Shown: positions 53,504-61,198, counted from the stretch's first letter. The stretch: DNA of 64,000 bases from Candidatus Fluviicola riflensis (GCA_002243285.1 CP022585.1:1538641-1602640); one strand, 5' to 3'. A program made the numbers and translations. The notes: generated by a model from the sequence alone, not told the origin.

Positions 53504-55204
53504 TTTTAGAAAATAGCTTGCAGAAACGAAAAAAGCAGCTATCTTTGTGCCCGCAATCAAGGCTTCGTAGCTCAACTGAATAGAGCACCACATTACGGCT
53601 GTGGAGGTTTCAGGTTTGAATCCTGACGAGGTCACACAAGCGGGGATAGCATCAAATTTGATACTATCCCCGTTTTTCTTTCCCTTTATAACGCCCTCCA
53701 ATTGCGGGATTGGTTTAAAATATGAATTTACTCTAGGGGTTAGAATTCTATCCTTTTTTCGGTCATAGATAATTCCGTCAGGGAATACAATATTTTGAAA
53801 AATCATTCTATCTCCTATCGAAGCGTTTTCCCACCATAATAAGGGTTTCTGACAGTATTTAACCACCAATTTTAAGCACTTTTCGAGGTTAGAACTCCCG
53901 CGTTTGATTTGTGCTAGTAAATCTTCCACTTTGTTCATTTCATCGCTGAACTTTGCTTTGAATTTATCAAACATTGGTCTGTCAATTACGCCCGTTACCA
54001 ACTTCTCTTCTGCTGATTCAATCTTATTTTTCAGTTCCGAAATCTTCGAATTGTACAACTTTTGATTTTCATTTATTTCTTCAAAAAATACACAGTACAT
54101 TGATGCAATACCAAGTTGGATTAATTCCGTTTGTTGCGGATTTACTTCGAACTCTGAAATAAGCGTTTTAAAGTGGTCGTGAAGTTGTTTAGCACTCTTA
54201 TTGGTGTTACACCCCTTTGTTCTGCATTTGTAATACCATAGATTCTTTTTACGGACGATATAACCTGTCATTGGTGCATTGCACTCCGAACAATGAGAAA
54301 AGCGTTTTAGGGGCAAATTTTCGTCCTCTGCTTTGTGTGAAACGGGGTGTGTTCGATTGTCCGCAACGATAAGATTAACCTTTAAGAAGATTTCCCGTGA
54401 AATCATTGGTTCATGTTTCCCCTCAATCGCTTTGTTTGGAACTAGCTTCGAAACCATGATTCCGCAATAGTATGGGTTTGCTAGAATTTCACACAATCTT
54501 CGGTCGTCCAGTTTCAAACCTAGAGCGTTTAACCGTTGGATTATTTCGCAATTACGCATCTGTTTATCAGCTTTCCAAATGAACGCTTTACGAAGTAATT
54601 TCCCTTCGTCGTTAAGCACAATTTTTTGGTCAACTGCTTTTGAACCTTTATTCAAGTTCACATACCCTTTTGGAATGGAATAGGGTGTGTAACCCTTTTC
54701 TACCAATTCACGCATTCCGCTTACTGTTTTATCCTTTCTCATTTGGTTATCCAAATGACCGAATAAAAGCATGATGTTTCGTTGAAACTCCCCCGTGATT
54801 GTACTAGGGTCAATTCCCTGCGATACTGAAAGCGTAGTTACTTTATATTGCTTTTGTAAATCTTGTGCAATCTTCATTCCGTCCGCTCCCGTGCGCGAAA
54901 AACGTTCGTAGCTGTAAACGAGTATGTAATTTACCCGTTTGTTTCTTTTTACAAATGTGAGCATTCGGTTAAACTCTTTTCGGTCGTCCGTTTTTGCGGA
55001 TTCATGCGTTCCACCAAAGTATTCAACTACGCTATATCCATTCGCACTTGCGTATTCTTCGCATCGTTTGCGTTGTGATTCCAAACTGGTGTTATCTTCT
55101 TGTGATGAATGCGAAACACGGGTATAAATTACCGCTGTTTTCGCAAGCTCTGAGTTATCCGTTGCTTTTGGTGCGAAATGATTAAACACACTTAAATTAT
55201 CCAT
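53471..55204 (-). CDS. large serine recombinase (integrase) with host-derived C-terminus
   Basis: A 577-codon frame. The N-terminal resolvase domain has the catalytic Ser31 (YTRVSHSSQED), SYERFSRTGADG and LLFGHLDNQMRKD; then a recombinase domain (NPYYCGIM) and a zinc ribbon from about residue 304 (CSECNAPM ... CRTKGCN) and a coiled coil (about 385-450). From about residue 524 the frame reads the antisense of the tRNA (VTSSGFKPETSTAV) and then host DNA up to inside clpS, so roughly 54 C-terminal residues come from the chromosome. It integrates and excises the element. The eight-base overlap with the small upstream gene suggests one transcript. Confidence 0.93.
   Translation of the reverse strand: MDNLSVFNHFAPKATDNSELAKTAVIYTRVSHSSQEDNTSLESQRKRCEEYASANGYSVVEYFGGTHESAKTDDRKEFNRMLTFVKRNKRVNYILVYSYERFSRTGADGMKIAQDLQKQYKVTTLSVSQGIDPSTITGEFQRNIMLLFGHLDNQMRKDKTVSGMRELVEKGYTPYSIPKGYVNLNKGSKAVDQKIVLNDEGKLLRKAFIWKADKQMRNCEIIQRLNALGLKLDDRRLCEILANPYYCGIMVSKLVPNKAIEGKHEPMISREIFLKVNLIVADNRTHPVSHKAEDENLPLKRFSHCSECNAPMTGYIVRKKNLWYYKCRTKGCNTNKSAKQLHDHFKTLISEFEVNPQQTELIQLGIASMYCVFFEEINENQKLYNSKISELKNKIESAEEKLVTGVIDRPMFDKFKAKFSDEMNKVEDLLAQIKRGSSNLEKCLKLVVKYCQKPLLWWENASIGDRMIFQNIVFPDGIIYDRKKDRILTPRVNSYFKPIPQLEGVIKGKKNGDSIKFDAIPACVTSSGFKPETSTAVMWCSIQLSYEALIAGTKIAAFFVSASYFLKLFNLSSDPSV
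53518..53547 (+). promoter_or_regulatory. promoter of the tRNA-Arg gene
   Basis: TTG at 53518-53520, 19 bases, TATCTTTG at 53540-53547; the tRNA begins 14 bases later. Confidence 0.8.
53561..53634 (+). tRNA. tRNA-Arg, anticodon ACG
   Basis: A full cloverleaf of 74 bases: acceptor GGCTTCG / CGAGGTC (with two G-T pairs) and discriminator A at 53634; D stem GCTC/GAGC; anticodon stem CCACA/TGTGG with loop TTACGGC (ACG); T stem TCAGG/CCTGA with loop TTTGAAT. The 3' CCA is not encoded. The gene is intact although a mobile element is inserted at its 3' end, meaning the element restores the tRNA sequence. Confidence 0.95.
53601..53640. other. probable attL region in the tRNA 3' half
   Basis: The anticodon-stem 3' arm, T arm and acceptor 3' arm lie where host and element meet. 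A direct copy of part of this sequence would be expected at the other end of the element. The exact crossover cannot be read from one junction. Confidence 0.5.
53641..53678 (+). terminator. strong inverted repeat with T run directly after the tRNA
   Basis: CGGGGATAGCATCAAA and its near complement (16 bases each, one mismatch; 53641-53672) are followed by TTTTTC. It can terminate tRNA transcription, but it also lies inside the recombinase coding frame and could be a recombination or regulatory site. Confidence 0.7.
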
Positions 55205-55484
55205 GATTCAAGTTATTAGAATTTGCAATTGTTTCCAGTAGAGCCAAGCTAATTGCTTCAATATTTGCAATCAACTTTTCGTACTGTGCTTTAGTTATAT
55301 TTCGATATGCGGGAAGATTCGAAACGTATTGAAACGAAAGTTTTTCCCGTAGCTTCTCTTTCGCAAGTTCAATGCGATGTTTAGAAAATGATTCCATGGG
55401 AATAACTTTTAGCGTTAATCCCCTTTTTAGAACCCGTACAAGCGTTGTTTTTACTTGTATCACATACGTTGTATTTACGAGCAT
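55197..55484 (-). CDS. small helical protein upstream of the recombinase
   Basis: Up to 95 residues, with an alternative ATG at 55397 giving 67 residues (MESFSKHRIELAKEKLREKL). The C-terminal part is amphipathic helix (KAQYEKLIANIEAISLALLE). It overlaps the recombinase start by eight bases. Position suggests a recombination directionality factor or small regulator, but no family is recognised and no helix-turn-helix is evident. Confidence 0.55.
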   Translation of the reverse strand: MLVNTTYVIQVKTTLVRVLKRGLTLKVIPMESFSKHRIELAKEKLREKLSFQYVSNLPAYRNITKAQYEKLIANIEAISLALLETIANSNNLNHG

Positions 55485-55575
55485 TTGAGCGTTTTAAATA
55501 CAGTTCTACTGCTGTTTTCATTACAATGGAAGTAAAATTCTACAACTCCGACCCACCCAATTTTGAAAAAAGTTT

Positions 55576-55617
55576 ATAAAAAACGCTGAACCCCAGTATT
55601 TATAAGCGATTCAGCGG
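55576..55617 (-). terminator. terminator of the long leftward operon
   Basis: On the minus strand CGCTGAA / TTCAGCG enclose a 19-base loop, followed by TTTTTT. It lies about 25 bases past the patatin stop and separates the operon from the recombinase unit. Confidence 0.75.
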
Positions 55618-55641
55618 TTTCATTTTAGGGTGGTGGGTTTT

Positions 55642-56730
55642 CTATTCCCAATCTGGTGAATTCACCACCGATTGAGCGCACAAATACCCGTGCAAATACG
55701 AATCCATGACCATGGAACGGGAGAAGTCCAATGCTTCTGAAAGTTCCCGAATCGGTTCAATAATTTTCACTTTGAACCGTCGAAGCTTCCGACCGTTTTC
55801 AGATAACAATTCGACGTTTTGCGCTTCTGCTTGTTTTACCAATCTGTTGATCCGTAAAAACTCGCTTACGTCAGTATCTCCAATTTCGCTTAAAGCTATA
55901 TCGTAGATACTTCGTTGAATGACATTCAGAATGTTCGGTTTTTCTTTCATGGTCGGAACTAAGCCCGTGCGGGTCGAAATAATCAAAAAATGGTATTCGT
56001 CCGAATCGGATTGATTCAGCACGTAGCGTACCGCATCACCAAGCGGATTAATGTTTCTTAATCCCCCATCAATGAGGTTCGACGTTTCAAATTGAGTGGT
56101 CGAAATACGGTCAACGGGCGACCAAATCAAGGGCATGGTAGAAGATGCTAAAACCGCCTTCTGAAACTCGAAATTGTCTCTAAAATCAGTGTGTTTGGCA
56201 CTGTAATAGTTTCCATCTGTGAGCGATACGAACCCCGCTTGGAAAACCTCGCTTTTGATGTCTTTTAGCTGAACAAGCAACTGCACTTTCTCAAATAATG
56301 GGGTGTTGTCCGCAATCGAGTTTAGCGTTTTTAATTTATCCATGATTTTTTGAAGGACTTTCTGCCGTGATCCTTTGAACAACAACCCCACTTTTTGAAA
56401 CGCCGAAATGTCGGATAATAGAAATTTCCCTAGTCGTTCCGTATCAAGTGTGGTTTTGTTGTTCTCGGTTTTTAAAAAGTCGCTCACAAAAATTTCTTCG
56501 GGTCGTCCTGCAATGTGATTCCATAGTTCAAACAATTCTTTGTTTTTCCCCATGGCGATCATTGCTCCGTTTAATGCGCCTGCCGACACTCCAAAAACTG
56601 CGTGTGGAATGCCTGGCTTTTCTTGTCCGTTTCCGAAATTGATTCCGTCTTTTAAAATGCGCTGCCATGCGCCTACTTGGAACGCTCCTCGCGCTCCTCC
56701 TCCTGTGAGGATTACTACTAATTTTTTCAT
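55642..56730 (-). CDS. patatin-like phospholipase
   Basis: A 362-residue patatin-domain protein: oxyanion loop GGGARG at residues 11-16, nucleophile Ser49 in GVSAG, and the dyad Asp in IDGGLRN near residue 218. No signal peptide or membrane segment. Patatin-like enzymes hydrolyse phospholipids or lipid esters. It is the last gene of the element's operon, behind many membrane proteins and two lytic enzymes. A role in lysis, envelope breaching or host-lipid modification is an inference from context. Confidence 0.9.
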   Translation of the reverse strand: MKKLVVILTGGGARGAFQVGAWQRILKDGINFGNGQEKPGIPHAVFGVSAGALNGAMIAMGKNKELFELWNHIAGRPEEIFVSDFLKTENNKTTLDTERLGKFLLSDISAFQKVGLLFKGSRQKVLQKIMDKLKTLNSIADNTPLFEKVQLLVQLKDIKSEVFQAGFVSLTDGNYYSAKHTDFRDNFEFQKAVLASSTMPLIWSPVDRISTTQFETSNLIDGGLRNINPLGDAVRYVLNQSDSDEYHFLIISTRTGLVPTMKEKPNILNVIQRSIYDIALSEIGDTDVSEFLRINRLVKQAEAQNVELLSENGRKLRRFKVKIIEPIRELSEALDFSRSMVMDSYLHGYLCAQSVVNSPDWE

Positions 56731-56753
56731 GATGATTGATTTAGGATTATACT

Positions 56754-56948
56754 TTATGCTTTTCGAACACGGGCGTTTCTTGTACTATTTCCCCTGTTCA
56801 ATTGGTCAGCATATCGCTGTGCTTCTTGTCTTGTTTTATAAACTATTGCGGTTAAATCTCTTTTCCATTTACCTGTGTGCGTAAGCATGGAATAAGAAAC
56901 CCGAAAGCCTTTAGAATTGTTGACTGATTTCTTTTTACTTGTTGCCAT
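56754..56948 (-). CDS. small basic protein of unknown function
   Basis: 64 residues, strongly basic, beginning MATSKKKSVNNSKGFRVSY with YKTRQEAQRYADQLN and a basic end RNARVRKA. It could bind nucleic acid; no family recognised. It sits in the operon 23 bases upstream of the patatin gene. Confidence 0.6.
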   Translation of the reverse strand: MATSKKKSVNNSKGFRVSYSMLTHTGKWKRDLTAIVYKTRQEAQRYADQLNRGNSTRNARVRKA

Positions 56949-56966
56949 GATGAATTGATTTAAGTG

Positions 56967-57623
56967 TTATTTGATATTGTTTTGAATGACCATGAAAAAC
57001 GGGGTATTGTTTCCTGATAGTTTCCCGTTTTGGTCTGTTTTGTAGGAGGAAATCTTCACTTTATTACTGACGTTTCCACCAATTGCCTTGATGTAGTTTT
57101 TACCTGTTTCGATTACTAATTCTCCGTGCGAAGCGAAAAAACCGCTTGAATCGTAGCCTTTGCCCTCCTGTCGGGTATATACTACCAAATCCCCGACTTT
57201 GGGTGCATATTCGGACACCCGAAAACCTCTAAGTGGTGCGTTTTTGTTGTTGCGGTTTGCTTTTGCTTTTTGAAAGTAACCTGCATGAGAACTGTCGTAT
57301 GGGAATTGGTCATTTGCACCTGCCTTGTAAAAGAGCCATGAGATAAAAGCACTTGACCAAGGATAGGTTGATTGAACCGAAGAATTTTGCATTTGTGAAG
57401 CCGAGAAATTAAACCCTACCGCTTTCCAATACTCTAAGAGGTAGTTACTTGCTTTTTCTGAAAGTTCTGTGATTACTTCCCATTTGGATGCTTCTCCCTT
57501 TGCGATTCGAATAAGCCGTTTAACAAAGGAATCGCGGGTGAAATAGAAATAGATTGCAACTCCAATTCCTGCACTTAACAAAATAACAACACTCGAAATC
57601 AGGATGATACGACTGGTTTTCAT
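56967..57623 (-). CDS. membrane-anchored DUF2272-like protein (cell-wall peptidase-like)
   Basis: 218 residues: N-terminal membrane helix (ILISSVVILLSAGIGVAIYF), then a domain with YPWSSAFISWLFYKAGANDQ, DSSHAGYFQKA, PKVGDLVVYTRQ and HGELVIETGKNYIKAIGGN. This resembles DUF2272, a CHAP/NlpC-like fold with a Ser in place of the usual Cys at the SSAFISW position and His in SHGELV. A peptidoglycan-related function is likely by family; activity is uncertain. It would face the periplasm, or the virion interior if this is a membrane-containing virus. Confidence 0.75.
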   Translation of the reverse strand: MKTSRIILISSVVILLSAGIGVAIYFYFTRDSFVKRLIRIAKGEASKWEVITELSEKASNYLLEYWKAVGFNFSASQMQNSSVQSTYPWSSAFISWLFYKAGANDQFPYDSSHAGYFQKAKANRNNKNAPLRGFRVSEYAPKVGDLVVYTRQEGKGYDSSGFFASHGELVIETGKNYIKAIGGNVSNKVKISSYKTDQNGKLSGNNTPFFMVIQNNIK

Positions 57624-57854
57624 TACTTTGGCGATGTGACAATGTGATTTCAGATAGAAAAGAAGAAGGCGGGAGCTACGAACACGCTCAAAGGGTATCT
57701 AGTCCAAACTTGTGCAATGTTCTGTTCCCGCCTTTGCCGTTAGCCCTTCCCATTCCTACATGTGGGCTATGGCTACCTAAAAAATACAGAATCCGTTTTG
57801 TTCAATAACTAACAATCTATCTAAATGATACGATTAGTTAGTTTGCTGTTATTT
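57624..57854. other. structured gene-free gap in the operon
   Basis: AAGGCGGGA (57666-57674) pairs with TCCCGCCTT (57726-57734), and TAGCCC (57741) pairs with GGGCTA (57764). No reading frame. On the minus strand the larger hairpin is followed by a pyrimidine-rich stretch, so it could be a partial terminator, a processing site or a small RNA. Confidence 0.5.
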
Positions 57855-58151
57855 CTATTTGTCGGATTCAATAAGGCGGTCTATTTTCTTTTCAATTCTT
57901 TGAAGACTTTCTTTTATCTGCTTAATCTCGGTGTCGTCAACTGCTCCCTGTAATTCCAAATTTTGAATTCGTATCAGGGTTTGGTTGATTTCCTCTTGCT
58001 GAGTAACGTTAGTTTGACGGTTTTGTTCTGTCATGGCACTGGTCTGAAAATAGAACGGCACAACAGAAAAAACTGCTCCAATGAGGATAAGTACAACGCT
58101 TTGTTTTACTTTATCCCATAGCTTGCTGTCTATGATATTAGGTGTTTCCAT
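57855..58151 (-). CDS. small membrane protein with coiled coil
   Basis: 98 residues: about 18 N-terminal residues, a membrane helix (VVLILIGAVFSVVPFYFQ) and a C-terminal coiled coil (QEEINQTLIRIQNLELQ, IKQIKESLQRIEKKIDRLIE). Overlaps the upstream gene by 14 bases. The outline is that of a holin-accessory or structural spike-type protein, but no family is recognised. Confidence 0.7.
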   Translation of the reverse strand: METPNIIDSKLWDKVKQSVVLILIGAVFSVVPFYFQTSAMTEQNRQTNVTQQEEINQTLIRIQNLELQGAVDDTEIKQIKESLQRIEKKIDRLIESDK

Positions 58152-58581
58152 GTTCTACGCCAATTAGTTGCGCTACGGGCAAAGCATCCATTTTAACGCC
58201 TTGCTTATAGATTGCTATGTACGGTACACTCAATTCATCGACTTGTTTCACATAGAGAAGTAAAAACAACTCTTTTGATTCGGTGGTTTGAAATTCCTTC
58301 ATGGATGTAACGAAGATGTTTTTAATTACGTCCCGCACATACATTCCGATTATCATTCCTAAACCTTTACCACCGCCCGCATGAATGATTTCTTTGAGTT
58401 CAGCCCGTTTTAAAAACTTCGACTGATTGAATAATGCAAATAAAGGCTTAGAGGTTGGATTTTCGAGGTCAATTCGAACGTTTAATAGTGCTTTTTCGAT
58501 GTTATTTTCTTCTGCAAGGGTGGAAATTACTTTCCCACATACTTCAACAAGCATTCCTTGCGCTTCTTTTGGATTAATCAT
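58138..58581 (-). CDS. unknown protein, paralogue of the next gene
   Basis: 147 residues, soluble, alternating strands and helices (KALLNVRIDLENPTSKPLFA, VRDVIKNIFVTSMKEFQ, LFLLLYVKQVDELSVPYIAI). Its outline aligns along its whole length with 58594-59028, suggesting an old tandem duplication. No catalytic motif. Confidence 0.7.
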   Translation of the reverse strand: MINPKEAQGMLVEVCGKVISTLAEENNIEKALLNVRIDLENPTSKPLFALFNQSKFLKRAELKEIIHAGGGKGLGMIIGMYVRDVIKNIFVTSMKEFQTTESKELFLLLYVKQVDELSVPYIAIYKQGVKMDALPVAQLIGVEHGNT

Positions 58582-58593
58582 GATTTCTGTGTT

Positions 58594-59028
58594 TTAGTTG
58601 AGTTGTTCACTTTCCAGTTCAATGGCTTCAATGATGTCATGAAGCTTCATTACTTTCAATGTCTTTTCATCCTGACGGACTCCAATACACGGGCAATTAC
58701 CTTTGTCAGACTGATAGAACACAAGCGAAATCCGCGCAGGGTTTTCGGCTTTGGTTTCCATCATGAAAGCGTTGTGAACTGTTCTAAATAATTTTTCTAG
58801 TATTACTGGGCTGAACCGCAGTCCAACCATTTTAGGGGTTAAAATGTCGAGCAGGGGAATTTCAATTTCCGTGATTCCATTTCGACACAGTTGAAAGAGT
58901 ATCTTTCCTTTCTCCAAAATCCGAATGCTCATAGTCATTTGACAAGGCGGAATTTTGTACTTCACGCACAGGGAAAAAAGTGATTCCCGGAACGTGCAGT
59001 TGATGTGTTCTTTACTAAGCCCTTTCAT
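58594..59028 (-). CDS. unknown protein, paralogue of the previous gene
   Basis: 144 residues, same predicted fold order as 58138-58581 (QMTMSIRILEKGKILFQL, VILEKLFRTVHNAFMME, ISLVFYQSDKGNCPCIGV). Four Cys residues, not in a recognised motif. Function unknown. Confidence 0.7.
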   Translation of the reverse strand: MKGLSKEHINCTFRESLFSLCVKYKIPPCQMTMSIRILEKGKILFQLCRNGITEIEIPLLDILTPKMVGLRFSPVILEKLFRTVHNAFMMETKAENPARISLVFYQSDKGNCPCIGVRQDEKTLKVMKLHDIIEAIELESEQLN

Positions 59029-59040
59029 GGCTTTAGGTGT

Positions 59041-59532
59041 TTAGGGTAAAAACCACCAAAGACGACCATTGAACCGCACGGGAACGTGTGAGATTCGAAG
59101 GAATGAAGTCTTTGCGGATAGTTTGCCTTTTATAAGTACAGGAAGATCCCCTATTGCGGTTGTTGAAGTCTGCGAATACAAGGGAGCAACTTTCGTTTGA
59201 ATGTCATCCCACGTAAAGCGAACGTCTAACGGAATAACCGAGGAATTGTCAGCAAGTAAAGTATAGCGAGCAGTTGAAGTAATATCGGAGATTTTAAAGC
59301 CTCCAACATAGAATTCATACTCCTGATTCCATACCTCTAAATTGATACTTGATGGGTTGGTAACTAGGAATGAAACCCGAAAAGTTACCCCGACATTATC
59401 CAATGATTGAACCGCATAACTAAGCACCTCGTAATTGACACTTTTGGAAATCGAAACGATTCCGTAAATGCCAACGCCCAGAAGACCGACAACGGTAACA
59501 ATCGCAACAGGAATCCAAACCTTTTTCATCAC
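59041..59532 (-). CDS. membrane-anchored LEA14-like beta-sandwich protein
   Basis: 163 residues: N-terminal membrane helix (VWIPVAIVTVVGLLGVGIYG) and a single beta domain with FRVSFLVTNPSSINLEVWNQ and EFYVGGFKISDI. The pattern V-x-F-x-V-x-NP-(S/N) with later SVIPLDVRFTW fits the LEA14/WHy family, which occurs in bacteria and in some viruses. Overlaps the muramidase gene by four bases. Confidence 0.75.
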   Translation of the reverse strand: MMKKVWIPVAIVTVVGLLGVGIYGIVSISKSVNYEVLSYAVQSLDNVGVTFRVSFLVTNPSSINLEVWNQEYEFYVGGFKISDITSTARYTLLADNSSVIPLDVRFTWDDIQTKVAPLYSQTSTTAIGDLPVLIKGKLSAKTSFLRISHVPVRFNGRLWWFLP

Positions 59533-60140
59533 AATGCGAATAAGAGAAGTCCGAAACCTATTAAAAGCAGTGCAGTATATCCAAGGTAACTTGAACCTGA
59601 CGAAGTACTTTCAGGACTGTATTTGATGCGCTCTAGTCGGTTCATCCAACCGTTGATATACTTTTTCTTCGGTGAAGCCTGATAGCGATTTGCGCGCGCT
59701 TCTTTGAGTGCATAGAACAGTTCTTTTTGATTCAATTTGTTCATCAGTTCAATTCCTTCAGCGGTAAACACTTTGTAGTAAACTAGTGGGTGTTTTAGTC
59801 GCGTAAGGGCTTTTTCTGCCAGTAGGCGCATTCCACTAACTCCATGGTTTACTGCACCATCGTAGAGCATAGTTGCAACCGATTGATTGTTTAATTTTCC
59901 GAAATTGTTTTTATCCCAAAAGTTGCGTTTTAGAATCAGTTCGGCAGTCGCTTTAGAAAGGTTTTTCATTTCGGCTACTGTCGGAGTTCGTCCAAGGAAA
60001 CCTGCAAATGTAGGTGCAGCTATTCCCCAGTTCGTGCCGATTAGCGCACCCATGTACCAGTTTCCAGAATCGTCGGGGTCGTTTTGATAACCACCCTCAT
60101 TGAGTCCGACGATTACTTGAGATTTTTCAAAATTTGCCAT
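59529..60140 (-). CDS. GH108-type muramidase with C-terminal membrane anchor
   Basis: 203 residues. The N-terminal 170 residues are a GH108 (secretion activator-like) lysozyme with catalytic Glu in LNEGGYQNDPDDSGNWYMG, NWGIAAPTFAGFLGRTPT and LYDGAVNHGVSGMRLL. The last 20 residues form a membrane helix (YLGYTALLLIGFGLLLFAL), so the enzyme is tail-anchored. Peptidoglycan cleavage during lysis or entry is the likely role. Tail anchoring is unusual for a phage endolysin. Confidence 0.9.
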   Translation of the reverse strand: MANFEKSQVIVGLNEGGYQNDPDDSGNWYMGALIGTNWGIAAPTFAGFLGRTPTVAEMKNLSKATAELILKRNFWDKNNFGKLNNQSVATMLYDGAVNHGVSGMRLLAEKALTRLKHPLVYYKVFTAEGIELMNKLNQKELFYALKEARANRYQASPKKKYINGWMNRLERIKYSPESTSSGSSYLGYTALLLIGFGLLLFAL

Positions 60141-60184
60141 GATATTTAAGATTTAATTGGTTACTATTTGTTGGTTAGATTTCA

Positions 60185-60616
60185 TTAGTGTTTCATTGCT
60201 TCCGAATAGAGTTCATCTAGGCTGTGAATGATTCCAATTCGGATTGCTTCGTTATATGCTGTTTTAAATCCAGTTCCAATTCTTCCGTCAATTCCTCCTG
60301 TATCTCGAATGGCACTTACAATGGTTTCATTCATCGCCATTGCGCCCATATTGAACAGGTAGGATTGCATTTTTTCAATTTCTGCTTTCGAGAAGGTTCG
60401 ACCACCGAATGAACCGGTTGATGAACCACCGCCCGAAGTGCCTGAACTTGATTTGGAAGGTGCAGAATCCCCGCCATCGGAAATTCTGCTTGCTTCCCTT
60501 TCTTCTCTGCCTTTTTGAACTTGTTTGATAATCAAAATCGTTATGACTGAGAGAACCAGGATTATTCCGACTGAAACGGCAATAATCTTTACTACTTTTT
60601 TGTTTTCAGGTGTCAT
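60185..60616 (-). CDS. small membrane-anchored protein of unknown function
   Basis: 143 residues: an N-terminal membrane helix (IIAVSVGIILVLSVITILII) followed by Lys/Arg, a Ser/Gly-rich linker (SSGTSGGGSSTGSFGG) and a helical C-terminus (RTFSKAEIEKMQSYLFNMGA). No family recognised. The overlap with the upstream gene is ATGA. Confidence 0.7.
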   Translation of the reverse strand: MTPENKKVVKIIAVSVGIILVLSVITILIIKQVQKGREEREASRISDGGDSAPSKSSSGTSGGGSSTGSFGGRTFSKAEIEKMQSYLFNMGAMAMNETIVSAIRDTGGIDGRIGTGFKTAYNEAIRIGIIHSLDELYSEAMKH

Positions 60617-61194
60617 TTTGCGTAGGGTACAAATGTTACTGTGTCTGCTCTTACAAATCCTTCCTCAGTTCCCCAAAACCCTACGGGCTTGGTCAATTTC
60701 ACTTTAAACCATCGGTAAGGGTGGGAGTTGTAAACTCCTGTCGTTTCGCTGATAACTTTACCGATGGGCGTTCCCGCTCCAATAGTAGTTAACAGGTTGT
60801 CAAATGGGTCGTACCAAGCCGATTCGGTATTTACACTTGCAGTTGATCGAACGTTGGTGTAATCCCAACCGCCTTGCCAAGCACGTTTCGGATAGAGTAC
60901 TCTGTTTTTGATTTGGGAAAGCCCGTTTTTCAATTCGTTTTCTTCGTTGAAAATGGGTACGACTTTACCGTTTTGAATACTGCTTGTATTTGTCGGTGAC
61001 GGGTTCGTTGTTACCGTTGGTTCTTCTGTCTTCGGGTCGTCTTCATTTCCTGAACCGTTCCCTTTTTCTTTGTCATCGGTTTCGTCTTTCTCGTCGGATG
61101 GCTTTTTTACAATTAAGTAAATACCGATTCCGATTGCTGTTAATACGAGAATTGAACCCGCAATAAGGAAAATATGTTTTCTTTCCAGTTCCAT
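60613..61194 (-). CDS. membrane-anchored SH3-like protein
   Basis: 193 residues from the ATG at 61194 (chosen because an upstream in-frame codon runs into the previous gene). Membrane helix (FLIAGSILVLTAIGIGIYLI), an acidic, Thr/Pro-rich linker, then a bacterial SH3-like domain (YTNVRSTASVNTESAWYDPF, RWFKVKLTKPVGFWGTEEGF). SH3b domains bind cell-wall peptides, which fits a lysis or adsorption role. Confidence 0.75.
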   Translation of the reverse strand: MELERKHIFLIAGSILVLTAIGIGIYLIVKKPSDEKDETDDKEKGNGSGNEDDPKTEEPTVTTNPSPTNTSSIQNGKVVPIFNEENELKNGLSQIKNRVLYPKRAWQGGWDYTNVRSTASVNTESAWYDPFDNLLTTIGAGTPIGKVISETTGVYNSHPYRWFKVKLTKPVGFWGTEEGFVRADTVTFVPYAK

Positions 61195-61198
61195 GACT

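Noticed and set aside
53641..53672. The inverted repeat as a standard attachment site
   Set aside because: Its position and T run fit a terminator at least as well; one junction cannot decide.
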